From contig CAXAMN010015469.1 of assembly GCA_963970005.1 (NCBI GenBank), forward strand, positions 1 to 64,000: a DNA stretch of 64,000 nt. The letters are read 5' to 3'. The notes beneath the pieces were generated by a model. The model had not been told where the DNA came from. It saw only the letters and a program-made list of their open reading frames with translations, and made no database searches. The DNA comes from Durusdinium trenchii (Eukaryota > Sar > Dinophyceae > Suessiales > Symbiodiniaceae). Positions 10,503 to 20,935 of the stretch are shown here, in pieces. Each line of letters opens with the position of its first letter. The first letter of the stretch is position 1. The position numbers were made by a program, and so were the translations under genes.

Positions 10503-11644
10503 CTAGGCTAAGCCTGACACATGGCCTTGGTCTGGGATCATGTGCAGCCACTGCGGCCATCGCATGGCAGGGCAAATGGCAAACGCATTTTCCTCTGCAT
10601 AAGTCCCCCGCCATCTGGTTTTTCGGCCTGGGAGTTTTATGAGCCTACGAAGTGATGTGCAATCCAGGAAAGCCCTACTGGCAATGTAATGCAGTGAGGG
10701 CGGTATAGCGAGTTCTGGTAATGCAGCACAGTTCATAAAGCTTTAACTCGTATGGTGTGCAATGAATACGGCAGCCTGACCTCGCGGAGGCTAGCGCAGT
10801 GCACAAAGGTGAACTCCTGGATTTCCTCAATGCTTGAGTTTGAGATATCTACACGCTGAAGCAATTTGCAGTTGTCACAAGCATGTGCGCCCATCTCGAG
10901 TTAACTCCAGTGTCGTGATTCCAGTGGAGGTCAGACACCCTGGCGGCAGTTCTTTAGCTTCAGCCTGTGTCTGTGGCTCCTGTTGGCGGCCGTCCTCCAG
11001 AAGGACAAAGGTGGCTAAGTTGATACAGTCTCGAAAGAGGTAGTGCCCAAATTTGGTTGCGCTTCTAGATTGGTTGACCCCTCCTCCGTTGGCGTGAATC
11101 CTCTGCAGAGAGCAACAATCCGCAAATGCTTTGTATCCAAATTCTACACAGCCTGGTGCTGTGATGCTGTTGAGCAGTTGGCACCCTCGGAAGGTGTTAT
11201 CCGCAATTCGCACCACAGTACTGGGCATTCTGACCACCCGAAGATGTCGGCAGCTTTGCCAGGCTTCAGCTCCAATTGCGCATATGCCTGCTTCGACACT
11301 GACATGACGCAGGCGTGGCACAGCGACAAAGGCGCCCGCGGGAATGATTCCTGCCAGGTTCATTGGAATTTGGACTGCTTGTGGGATATCACGATATGGG
11401 CATCCGTCGAAGCTTTCCTTCGAATGAAGGACAGCGAGGCAGTCCCGAAGCACTATGGTAAACTGCATGTTCTTTTGCAATAGGTTTGCATTGTGGGGTG
11501 TACGAAGTCCAGCGTGCATCCAAAGACATCGAGGTCAGTCACAGAGGCTAGATAGTCCACTACGTGGTCTTCTAGGTCCTCCAGTCTGTCGTATTTGGCA
11601 ACGCTCGTCCTGGTTTGAGCCAGGACGACGCTGCCACTAAACAA
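10503..11644 (-). pseudogene. BspA-type LRR protein, minus strand (LRR-6)
   Basis: Read from 11644 downwards, the head is YDRLEDLEDHVVDYLASV and FGCTLDFVHP. A frameshift near 11500 is followed by a good LRR frame to about 10900: PRLRHVSVEAGICAIGAEAW, TFRGCQLLNSITAPG, AFADCCSLQRI and LPPGCLTSTGITTLEL. After another break the C-terminus is SLHYIASRAFLDCTSLRRL and WRGTYAEENAF (10736-10503). It is more diverged from LRR-1 than the plus-strand copies are. At least two indels make it a likely pseudogene. Confidence 0.6.
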
Positions 11645-11771
11645 TCCTAATGTTCTGCCCGTGAACGTGCAAAGGGTCAGCTATCTACCTGACTGCTAAA
11701 GTGCTACATGCGGAATCACCTAATTGGTGTATATAGACACAGTGAGCATGAGATCTACTGGGTTGAAGCTC

Positions 11772-11800
11772 CTTTGCCCAGGACAAGTGCTGAGGCACTC
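11772..11800 (-). repeat. reverse-oriented spacer flank module between LRR-7 and LRR-6
   Basis: On the minus strand this reads GAGTGCCTCAGCACTTGTCC and then TGGG. It closely matches the plus-strand flank near 13727-13752 (GAGTGCCTTAGCTCTTGTCC then TGGG) and, more loosely, 15531-15551. It lies just downstream of LRR-7 on the minus strand, as the plus copies lie downstream of plus genes, so LRR-7 was inverted together with its own 3' flank. Confidence 0.5.
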
Positions 11801-11840
11801 ACCGAGGGTTAGCGCATTGCTAATGAACAAGGGTACCCGG

Positions 11841-12904
11841 TTAGTAAAGTCCTTTGTGGAGCTCTTCGTCGAAGGCATCCGAGTCAGTATCTCTCGGTGG
11901 GAGCAGTTCTATCCACGACTCTCGCTCGAAGGTGTCGCGCATCAGGAAGGTATTGTCGTCTTCAGCTTGTACGCCCCTATCTGAGTCTGCTTCATCTAGC
12001 TGTGTAAGAAGTGAGAGCTGTTCACAGCCGCAGAATGCACGAATCCCAAGGTATCGAAGCATCGGCGGGATAACAACTTCCCGAAGAAGTGATGTACGGC
12101 AGAGAAAGGCTTCCTTGCCAATTCGACTAGGGCAACACAATACGCAAAGGTGGAGCTCCAGATGGCAGTGATGTCAGTACACATGAGGTCTACCTCCACA
12201 AGCCGTTTGCAGTTCTCACACGCCTTCGGGCCATGAAGTGAAAGTCCGGAGGAAGGCGGAGACTTTCGACGCCAGCCCCGCAGAAGCTGCCATCGGGGAG
12301 GGCCCTTGACTTATGATTCCTGGCCATGGCAAAGGTGACTGACGCAAGTGCCAGGCAACTCTCAAAGGCAAACGGACCAAGTTGGGCTCCTGGAGCCAAC
12401 GCGTTAGCGGCTTCATTGTTAGTACCTACCATACTAAGCGAACAGCGTTCTGCAAAAACCCTCCGACTAAATTGGACACACCCTGGGGCTGCGATTTGCC
12501 TGAGTACATAGCATCCTTGGAAGGCCCCATCTTGGAGATACCTCGACATGACGGAGCATTGGCGCGGAGTAGAAGGCCCTATCTGGTACTTCCTTTCTGG
12601 CGTTAATTGAAACTCGAATTGCCTTGGGGTATCCCTCCCTATCGCTATCTTGGAATTGCCAGACTGACTGCCCTTCCTCCATGCATGGTCTGACAATAAC
12701 CTGTAGCCTGTTTTGCTTCTTCAGGGTGGAGTGGATGGGGTCTCGCAATGGCAACTGAGTGTCCGGCACAATGAGGTCAACTTCACAGCCAAACACTTCA
12801 ATGTCAGAGACGGTTGGCAAGAAACTGACCACATCATCTTCTAGTTGTGAAAGGTCATCGTAGTGCGCTAAGTTTGCTGGGCTGTTTGGGCAGCACCGTC
12901 GCAA
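11841..12904 (-). pseudogene. BspA-type LRR protein, minus strand (LRR-7)
   Basis: Read from 12904 downwards, the head is YDDLSQLEDDVVSFLPTV and FGCEVDLIVP, then DPIHSTLKKQN and AIRVSINARKEVPDRAFY. A frameshift near 12550 leads to AFQGCYVLRQIAAPGC, VFAERCSLSMVG and AFESCLALASVTF. Another shift near 12230 is followed by RIGKEAFLCRTSLLREVVIP and AFCGCEQLSLLTQL, with an acidic tail ending at 11841. The WRGTY signature is missing or altered in this copy. Its N-terminus is only about 20 nt from the G/C hairpin of spacer copy 4. Confidence 0.6.
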
Positions 12905-12923
12905 GGTGGCTATGTTGATTGTT

Positions 12924-13582
12924 CCTCCCCCCGCTGGGGGGGAGTGACCTCAGTCTGAAAGCCTGAAAGCTTATGCCCATGTCCGCTGTTCGTTGCGCAA
13001 CATTCAACAACAGCTGTTCGCTAGTCGACAGGCAACACTGCTGGCCTTTCATCCGATTGTTTGGAGCAACAGGATGCTACTGCAGTGGTTTTCCCTTGTG
13101 TGCCTGTCCGCTATCCCACACACTTACAGGGACTCGGCAACATGGTCACGCATGCCTCTCGCCAGCCTCCAAGGAAAGCTAACAGTATCTACAGCTCAAC
13201 TTGGAAAAAAGGCCGAGTGCCTAGCGCTGCCTCAAAAGCGCTACGGCGCCATAACACAATGCAAGACTGGCTTTCGACAGATTACTACCCTGATGTACTG
13301 AGAGGCCTTTTGCTAATTCGCTGCCCCTGTTTCACTCGTCATCTCATGTCTCACCTTCGCATGACCAATACGAGTTGCTTGACGCCAGGAAGTTTGCCGG
13401 TTCTTTGGTTGGGTGTGATTTGTTGGGTTTTTTGTTTGTTTTGTTTGTGTTGGTTGGGTTGGTGTTTGGTTTCTTTTCGGTTGTCGGTTTTCATTCTTCC
13501 TGGCCTGTAAACTCTTATACGTAGCGCAAGATGACCTGTGCAATTTCTGCACACATGGCGTCTCCACCCGTGCAAAACAAAC
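12924..13582 (+). repeat. LRR-array spacer, copy 4 (lacks the first flank module)
   Basis: A G/C hairpin (CTCCCCCC at 12925-12932 paired with GGGGGGAG downstream) begins the unit. CCCCTGTTTCAC follows near 13323, a G/T tract at about 13400-13480, and TGTGCA-ATTTC-TGCACA near 13540-13556 with CCCGTGC and a short A-rich end. The modules are in plus orientation although the adjacent LRR-7 is on the minus strand. No gene is seen. Confidence 0.65.
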
Positions 13583-13689
13583 TCAGAGGAGCCAACCGGA
13601 GAAAAGAACTAAGTCGGAAGGTCATTCCGCAGTGCGAACGAAAAGGGAGTTGGCCTAGCTTCATCGCTACTCAGAGTCCAATTAGGTGC

Positions 13690-15476
13690 CTGTGTCCAAC
13701 AGTGCGCGCAGACAGGTTGGATCCCAGGCGAGTGCCTTAGCTCTTGTCCTGGGGGTGGGTCCGTACCCTGCCAACCTTGTACAAAGTGTACAGACGGCGT
13801 GCAGTGCATGACCGCGGCAAGTCTGCCCTTGATGTCGATGCATTTTCGATCAAGCAAGCGCAATGCACATTCGCTTCACTCCTGCAGGCTTAGCTGTTGA
13901 GAAGTATGCTCTTGCTGTGCTGCTGTGGCTCCCTCTGCTGAGGGAGCAGGGAAACAGCGCCAATCGTGCAGACTTGGCAGGCAACAACCACCTAAAGCGC
14001 TTTGCGCCCACCGCAGGCCGCAGTAGTTGCGCCCATCACTATCGTTTGGCGCGATAGAGACAGGAGTACTGCCGTTTTCCACGGCCATGTTTCGTTGCCC
14101 TATCCGACGCGTATGCTTTCGACTGCAGGTTTCCCACTACACACCAATGCCAATGAGCCTCGATCAACAGCCAGAGCACTGATTTCAACAAGTGCTCTTG
14201 CACTGGCCTGTATCTTCAGGCCGGCCGCCCTTCTTTCGCGCAAGAACAAGCTAGCTTTGTGAGTTAGGAAGTAGCTAAAAAACTTGTTTTTTTAAATATA
14301 CAGTTTTTACGATTTTGTTATGGATTTGTCTTGAAAAACTTATGAAAACAGTTATGATCAAATTTATGATTTTTTTGGTTGAATTGCCAAACATACACTT
14401 GCGATATATTGTTCGTATGGCTAGGTAGGAGGTTTGGGAGCTTCTTGGATTGTGGTCAGCAGCCCAATCAGCTATTTCACGTCTGATGGAAAGATTTAGT
14501 TTCTGGGTCAAGCAACAAACTTGACAACGCAAGGAATCAAGGGTGGGGACACGGTGGCCCTTGCAAGCCGCCCTGACCTTTTCCACTCCAAGCCCTGGGC
14601 CATACCACGTCCAGTTCCCAACCATAACGAAACCATAACCGTCCTCCAACCAAGTATCAAAGCCATAAAAACAGCCATAACAAAATCATAACAAATCCAT
14701 ATCAATTCCATATCGAATCCATAAAAATCCATAAGAATCGGCGACTTTATTTATTTTTTATGAAAATCTTATGAAAACCTTATGGAAATCTTATGAAAAA
14801 CTTACGCCAAATCTTATGGTTTTTTATGGCCGCAGAAGTGGTCACTAGGCGGTCTGGGCTCCACTTGGTCTCAGTCCGTCCCCGTGTGTCCAGTGCCCAA
14901 ACGTCTAGGGCTTGGGCTACCAGCTGCCTTTTAAGGTTGAGGTTTGTGAGTTGTTTAGCCAGTGACTGCTTTTCCCTGTCTTCTCTGCAGGGTTGCGCTC
15001 ATTTTTGGTCTGGGTCTTAGATTGTGTACTCCGTGTGTTGTTGTTCTGTCACCACTAGCTTCCTGATTTTACGCAAAAAATAACTACAAACAAAGCATAT
15101 TTTTTGGCATATTCAGTTTCGTAAGAAAACCATAACAAAATCATCAAAATAAATAAACCATAATTTTTTTGGCTGACTTCCAAACTCACAAAGCTAGCTG
15201 CAAGCTAGCGAGATTTGTTCCGAAGCTCCTTCCTGAATTCAATGCCCAAGTACAAAAGAGTCATAGTTCAGTCTCACTCACGTTTCACTCCATATGTACA
15301 GACTTCGAATCTCCTCCTCTCTCGGCTCTGCTTTTGTTTGGTTGTTGTTTGTTTGTTTTTGTTTGGGTTTTTGGGTTGTTGCTTGTTTGCTTTGTGAGAG
15401 TATTTGGAGATTCAAATCTTAGTCCAAGATGACCTGTGCACCATGCACACATGGCGTCTCCACTCGTGCAAAAAAA
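13690..15476 (+). repeat. LRR-array spacer, copy 5, carrying a foldback insert
   Basis: This unit has no LRR gene. The flank module is near 13727-13752, and paired TGTACA motifs lie near 13778-13790. The hairpin at 13928-13947 has a perfect 8-bp stem with different bases (GCTCCCTC / GAGGGAGC). An AT-rich foldback element occupies about 14280-15180. The unit resumes with CACGTTTCAC near 15278, a G/T tract at about 15335-15395, and TGTGCA-CCA-TGCACA near 15433-15450 followed by CTCGTGC and an A-run. Confidence 0.6.
14280..15180. repeat. AT-rich foldback element
   Basis: GATTTTGTTATGG at 14311-14323 is repeated inverted as CCATAACAAAATC at 15130-15142, with a further copy in that inverted sense at 14675-14687. 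Between about 14630 and 14830, short CCATAA-type units on one side face CTTATGG-type units on the other, making an imperfect palindrome around 14750. It has no coding potential. It could be a MITE-like or foldback transposon; no flanking duplication was identified. Confidence 0.5.
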
Positions 15477-15499
15477 TTGAAGAAGAACAGCGCAAAGGA

Positions 15500-15640
15500 G
15501 GGCAGGTTAGTTGGCCAGATCCCAGGCGGGCACCTCAGTGTCTGTCCTGGATGAGTACATAGTATACAGTCTTTTCGGTGACCTGGGCGTAGTGCGTTTT
15601 CTGTTTCACTTTGTTTCACTGTAGAGTTGGGGCATTGCAT
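15500..15640 (+). repeat. LRR-array spacer flank, copy 6 (partial)
   Basis: GGCACCTCAGTGTCTGTCCT, GAGTACATAGTATACAG and paired GTTTCAC elements recall the first module of the spacer. A stretch near 15780-15895 (AAAAGCGCTACGGCGCCATA, AGAGGCCTTTTGCTAATT) repeats 13240-13318, so the unit is scrambled here. Confidence 0.45.
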
Positions 15641-15887
15641 GCTTCACCCTGCAGCAACCACCTGCAAACCATTCGAAAGCTTGTAGACTTGCGCTTGCCT
15701 TTCTGTGCTTCCTCTTGGCAAAGCTGTTTGGGAAGCACCGTCGCACCGTATGTACAGCTCTGCTGCTTTGAGTAAGGCCAGGTGCCTCGCGCTACGTCAA
15801 AAGCGCTACGGCGCCATAACAATTTGCAATGCTGGCTTTCGACAGTGGATTGTCCTGAAGTACTGAGAGGCCTTTTGCTAATTACCT

Positions 15888-16470
15888 GGAGGGAGGCGCA
15901 GGACATGAAGGCTTCTTTACCAATGCGTCTCAATTTGGGCGGGAGCCAAATATGAGCAAGGTTCACACAGTATGAGAAGGTAGACCCCCATATGGCACTG
16001 ATATCAGTACTGGTTAGGTCAGCTTGGACGAGATGTTTACAGTTTTCGCAGGCAAGTGGCCCTAGGTAGTTGAAGTCTGCCGGGAGCTTTAACTGTTCGA
16101 TACCTGACCCGCAAAGACTTCCTTCTGGCATACACCGTGCTGCCCCGGTGGTAGTTGCCCCCGTTTGTTCAAATCCTACTTTCGAAAGCGCCAAACAGCT
16201 CTCAAAGGCATAGGGAGAAATTTGGGCTCCCGGGGCGAGTTCATTTGTTGGCTCGTCACTGGCTCCTATGTAGCAAAGCGAACAGCATTCTGCGAAAGCC
16301 CGTCGTCCGAATTGCAGGCAGCCAGGGGCTATGACTTGCGTGAGCGCATAAGGCAAACCACAGTGGGAGACAGTGACCTTAGCCAAAATCATTGGTGCAA
16401 GCTGCCCTGGCGCTATATGCAGACGGCGTCCTGGCACAGTGTGGGTTCGCCAGCTTGGAAGGGTGCCAAA
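15888..16470 (-). pseudogene. BspA-type LRR protein, 5' part lost (LRR-8)
   Basis: The minus strand encodes good repeats: APGCLQFGRRAFAECCSL, NELAPGAQISPYAFESC, MPEGSLCGSGIEQLKLPADF, ACENCKHLVQADLTSTDI and KLRRIGKEAFMSCASL. The head domain is missing. Its place is taken by plus-strand LINE sequence from about 16483. After SCASL the frame runs into spacer-derived sequence without the normal C-terminus. Both ends are damaged, so this is a remnant. Confidence 0.6.
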
Positions 16471-16482
16471 TTCAACCTTGAA

Positions 16483-17160
16483 GCTCGATGTACTGGAGGA
16501 AGCTGGACTTGCCCTCAGTCTCCAAAAGACTGTGGCCATGGCAACCGTTCGCGGCAGAGCTCATACCATGCTGCAGAGTCAGTTTATTCTGCGCAATGCC
16601 CAGGGATGCTTCCTCAAAATACCCGGGAAGAAGAACAAGGTTGCAATGATACGGCTGGTGGGGACTTGTGAGTACTTGGGCATTCGTCTCTCCTATGGGA
16701 GCCCTGAGCAGGTTACTCTTCAGCGTAGGCCTGGTTGGCCTTCTGGTTCCGGAGAAAAAGCAGTTGGTCCGCACGGTACAAGGTAAACATGTGGCAAGCA
16801 GTGGTGCGTACATCAATTCTTTACGGCGCATTGATCGTTGGATTGAAACAGACCGGGGTCCGACAGCTTTTTCGCGCAATGACAGTGATGCAGCGCATGC
16901 TACTGGGAGATCATTCTTTTCAGACACATTGCAGTCACTCAGAATTTTTCAGACCCTCAGGACACAATCCAACAAGCAGCGCCGATATTCTCCATGGCAT
17001 ACAGCTGGACGGACCTCGGGAGATCCTGAACCTGGTTGAACAAATACACACTGCGTCCAGCACAGTTGACTCGCCATTGAAGGACCGACAGCCAACGGCC
17101 TTCAGTGACTTGGCCTTTCAGACCAAGAGATCATTTTGGGAGCGTACAACTGGAGAATGA
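16483..17160 (+). mobile_element. 5'-truncated LINE reverse transcriptase fragment
   Basis: Two overlapping frames give the palm-thumb end and C-terminal part of a LINE reverse transcriptase: LDVLEEAGLALSLQKTVAM, then TCEYLGIRLSYG, then, after a shift near 16740, FRRKSSWSARYKVNMWQAVV, SILYGALIVGL and MTVMQRMLLGDHSF. The order (GL.L...K, then YLG, then lW..vv..sllYG) is typical of non-LTR elements. Motifs A and C are absent, so the copy is dead. It abuts LRR-8 and probably removed its N-terminus. It belongs to a different LINE family from the one at 44.3-51.7 kb. Confidence 0.6.
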
Positions 17161-17390
17161 TAAAAATTGATGCTACGCCAATGCCAGCGTTCTCACGATG
17201 GTATGGGCCCTCCTCCTATCTTGAGGATGCTGCCCGAGCGACTTCGGGAAACTTGAGGATTTTTGCACCTTTTTGAAAGGTCAAAAAGGGGTAGCTACCG
17301 TGCACTTAGACATGTGCAGCACTCTTCAGGGTCTCTTCGGTCACAAGCTTCTTGAAATCGCAAGACCTCCTCAGCGTTGGAAGAAGAAGA
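17161..17390. other. noncoding stretch before the microsatellite
   Basis: It may be the 3' untranslated end of the LINE fragment. It contains GAAGAAGAAGAGAAG immediately before the GTT array, a junction also seen at 32162-32190 (GAAGAAGAAGAAG then GTT). Confidence 0.3.
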
Positions 17391-17393
17391 GAA

Positions 17394-17394
17394 G

Positions 17395-17490
<96 letters not shown>

Positions 17491-18010
17491 TGTTTGTTTG
17501 TTTGTTTGTTTGTTTGTTTGTTTTTTTGTTGGTTCGTTCGTTCGTTCGTTCGTTCGTTGGTTGGTTGGTTGGTTTGTTTGTTTGTTTGTTTGTTTGTTTG
17601 TTTGTTGTTTGTTGTTTGTTTGTTTGTTTGTTTGTTTGGTTGGTTGGTTGGTTGGTTGGTTGGTTGGTTGGTTGTTGTTGTTGTTGGTGGATGTTGTTGG
17701 TGGTTGTTGTTGGTGGTTGTTGTTGGTGGACGTTGTTGGTGGTTGTTGTGGGTGGATGTTGTTGGTGGATGTTGTTGGTGGTTGGTTGTTGGTGGTTGTC
17801 GTTGGTGGATGTTGGTGGATGTTGTTGGTGGTTGGTTGTTGGTGGTTGTCGTTGGTGGATGTTGTTGGTGGTTGTTGTTGGTGGATGCTGTTGGTGGTTG
17901 TTGTTGGTGGTTGTTGTTGGTGGTTGTTGTTGGTGGTTGGTTGTTGGTTGTTGTTGTGGGTGAATGTTTTTGGGGGTTGTTGTTAGTGGTTGTTGGTTGG
18001 TGGTTGTTGA
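17394..18010 (+). repeat. compound G/T microsatellite array
   Basis: The array is built from successive blocks: (GTT)n, (GTTGTC)n-like, (GTTT)n, (GTTC)n, (GTTG)n, and a long TTGGTGGTTG/TTGGTGGATG-type minisatellite. The G+T strand is almost free of A and C for about 600 bp. Long open frames on both strands are artefacts of the repeat. Confidence 0.9.
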
Positions 18011-18059
18011 GCGGGGGCGGGAGGAAGGAGGAGGCGGAGAAGAGCGGATACAACACTAA

Positions 18060-20340
18060 AAACAAAAACCGCAACCGTCAATGTGGGGAACAAAACATAT
18101 ATTTTGGTCGAAATGTGTTTGCAGAACCCAATTCTGAGTCAGTATGAAAGCACTCATCATTCAGGTTCACTTCATGCAACCCACCCTGCCTTCTCCAATG
18201 TATGCCCATTGACCTACAATGCCTTTGCAATGGCTGTCACCATCTCATTTGGTCCGACCTCTCAGTTTCCATGTGCAGCAAAATCAAAAGCACAAATTGA
18301 TATGCCATGGGCCATGTCGTGCCAAGTCTCGATAGCCAGGCAGCCTTTCACTGATATTGTGTTGTCAAATCATGCCCTCAAACTTCACACAAAACAACTA
18401 ATTCAATTGAATCGTTTGACCTGCATGAAACCTCCGCTGCGGCGGTTGAAAAGTTGCATTTGCGAAAAAAACGGGTTGCTAAGCCACAGCTGCCCAGGTC
18501 ATGCGCGAAATTACGTGCATTCTTGAGTTTCAAAACACCTCATCGCAAGAACTCACTGCTTTGGGAACATCATGCCACGATGCAGTCGGCGCTTCCAACC
18601 GGGCCACCTGAATGTAACACGCCATTCTTTCTCAAGACAATTTAGGTGATTCTTGCAGAGGTTTTGCAATCTAAGGACGCGGATCTGGAGAAAACAACTA
18701 AAAACAACACACATATATTACCAGCACCTTCATGTCGGGGTAACCAATGGAAACCCCTAGGCCCTACACCACTTAGGGATCTCCATTATAAACACCCCTT
18801 GAAGATCCAGGTACGCACACATCTTTACAAACATGGTGAAGGACCCTTGGGAAGCCTCCACCTGCTACGCCGCGCAACGAAAAAAAATCCCGACGAGGGC
18901 GGGGCACCATGAGGTGCAGCTTGTTCAAGCAAACCCCGCAGAGGTATGGCCTCAGCAGTTGGATCAGCTGAGCGGGAGAGTGAAGAACCTTTATTTTCTC
19001 CCACAAGATAATTGGGGGTCAGAGTCCTGGTGGGCTCTGTACATCAAACACGAAGGCTGTGAAGACCTCTCTCTTGCGGGAACCTTCCTGCGCTCCCAAA
19101 ATTCACATAGAATCCCTCCTCGTGGCTCCTAGGGAGGAGGCACCTTGGGTGGGGGCGTTTTCACTGGCCACACCGCAAAAATGAGTTCCTATGATCTTTT
19201 CCACCCAAATGCTCCGTGAAAATATTCCACCATCCCAATCGGAAAAGCGAACCACAAACACATCGTGACAGTGTAGCTCTTGCGTTGGATCTGGTCAAAG
19301 ATGCCGGGTGGCTTGACCGTCTTGTTTTGTGCCTTGAGTATACCTTGTTCTTGTAAAGGACAACAAAAAACATGAAGTGACATGCCGCGGACGACATATT
19401 GACATGGAACATGCTGGCATGATGAATCAAAACGACAAACTTGACATGGCGCTGTAGATTTTTAGCCTAGCATGAAACGTGTGAAAACAGTCGTGCTCTC
19501 GGTGTTTTTTTATTTGTTTTTTCGCATGGCGTCGGTGGAGCGATGGCCTCCACCCTTATAGTGAGTTGTGCCTTAGTCACCTGTGCCGGCTCGATTATGT
19601 GTCGGATGGTTGGCTGGAAATGCGAGGTCTTTCAAACTTCATTGGCTGCACACAGCTTGCGTTGTTCTTGGATTATTGCTTTGTGGCCGCAACATTGACC
19701 GTGCACAGCAATACGCAAACCCGCCATGGACACCGCCAAGAATCACCAGCTGTGGCCACTTTGACGGCGAGGGCGCGATATGCAGGGTCCGCCCTGACCA
19801 ACCGTCGCCTCACGGAGCACACCTACCCCGAACTCCTCCATGCAGCGCGCTGCCAGTTCGTCATCCTAGCCATCGAGGTCGGTGGGCGCTGGAAAATTTG
19901 CTCACCTAAATCCGCCTTCCTCCGGCTTTCGTGCAAGCCCGGGCTCGTGCGGTTCCCAGCTTAACTTGACGCATGGATCTACCAAACCCTTCGCGGCCAG
20001 CTTGTTCCTTCAAGGCCCGCCGGGCCTCTCCAAGGTCACGAAAGGTAGCCTGGTAAGGACTACCTTGAGTTTGCTATGCGAAGCAAAGCGGCTAGCTTGA
20101 GAGCCCGCTGGGGACCAAAGATTGATAGATCAATGTCTAACACTCCCCCTTCCCATGTGATTACCCATTGATAAATCAATTGTCCCCTTCGGCGGCGAGG
20201 GAGTCGCTTCGGAACGCAGAAAATAGTTCACTTCGGAACGCGGGAACGGTGTCGCTTCGGAACGCGTGTCAGAGCTAGTAGGTTGGAGGCCATCGCTACG
20301 ACTAGTCTGCACTGTGTGGTTGCTAACTGCAACCCACCCC
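18060..20340. other. unassigned sequence before the assembly gap
   Basis: No recognisable gene. Possible but unsupported reading frames exist (a plus frame at 18833-19132 is the most protein-like). Short direct repeats of CTTCGGAACGC occur three times at about 20207-20262, spaced by about 27 bases. Confidence 0.4.
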
Positions 20341-20343
20341 CCT

Positions 20344-20743
20344 NNNNNNNNNNNNNNNNNNNNNNNNNNNNNNNNNNNNNNNNNNNNNNNNNNNNNNNNN
20401 NNNNNNNNNNNNNNNNNNNNNNNNNNNNNNNNNNNNNNNNNNNNNNNNNNNNNNNNNNNNNNNNNNNNNNNNNNNNNNNNNNNNNNNNNNNNNNNNNNNN
20501 NNNNNNNNNNNNNNNNNNNNNNNNNNNNNNNNNNNNNNNNNNNNNNNNNNNNNNNNNNNNNNNNNNNNNNNNNNNNNNNNNNNNNNNNNNNNNNNNNNNN
20601 NNNNNNNNNNNNNNNNNNNNNNNNNNNNNNNNNNNNNNNNNNNNNNNNNNNNNNNNNNNNNNNNNNNNNNNNNNNNNNNNNNNNNNNNNNNNNNNNNNNN
20701 NNNNNNNNNNNNNNNNNNNNNNNNNNNNNNNNNNNNNNNNNNN
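20344..20743. other. assembly gap (400 N)
   Basis: Exactly 400 ambiguous bases flanked by CCCCCCT and GGGGGTT. The content is unknown and the length may be a placeholder. Confidence 0.99.
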
Positions 20744-20827
20744 GGGGGTTGGTCACTGCGGCTTCGACGCAACGCGTGCAGGCCTGTAATCCTCACACAG
20801 AGAGTGCAGCTGTGGAACCATAGCTGG

Positions 20828-20935
20828 TACACATGCGAGCATTTACGTACTGCCACTTGTACGCGTGCACGCCCGTGTTACACATGCGGGCATTTACGTA
20901 GTGAAACTTTTACGCACGCCTGTTGTCACGTACCA
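20828..20935. repeat. imperfect tandem duplication of about 53 bp
   Basis: ACACATGCGAGCATTTACGT is followed about 53 bases later by ACACATGCGGGCATTTACGT, and the adjoining sequences are also similar. It is noncoding. Confidence 0.5.

Noticed and set aside
17295..18147. Long overlapping open frames of 200-260 residues on both strands
   Set aside because: They are products of the G/T microsatellite (Val/Cys/Phe- or Thr/Asn/Gln-rich) with no independent coding evidence.
18833..19132. 99-residue plus-strand frame (NLYFLPQDNWGSESWWALYI)
   Set aside because: Looks mildly protein-like, but there is no recognisable family, start context or splice support.
20130..20856. Open frames of 170-210 residues across the gap
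   Set aside because: Most of each frame is the run of N.
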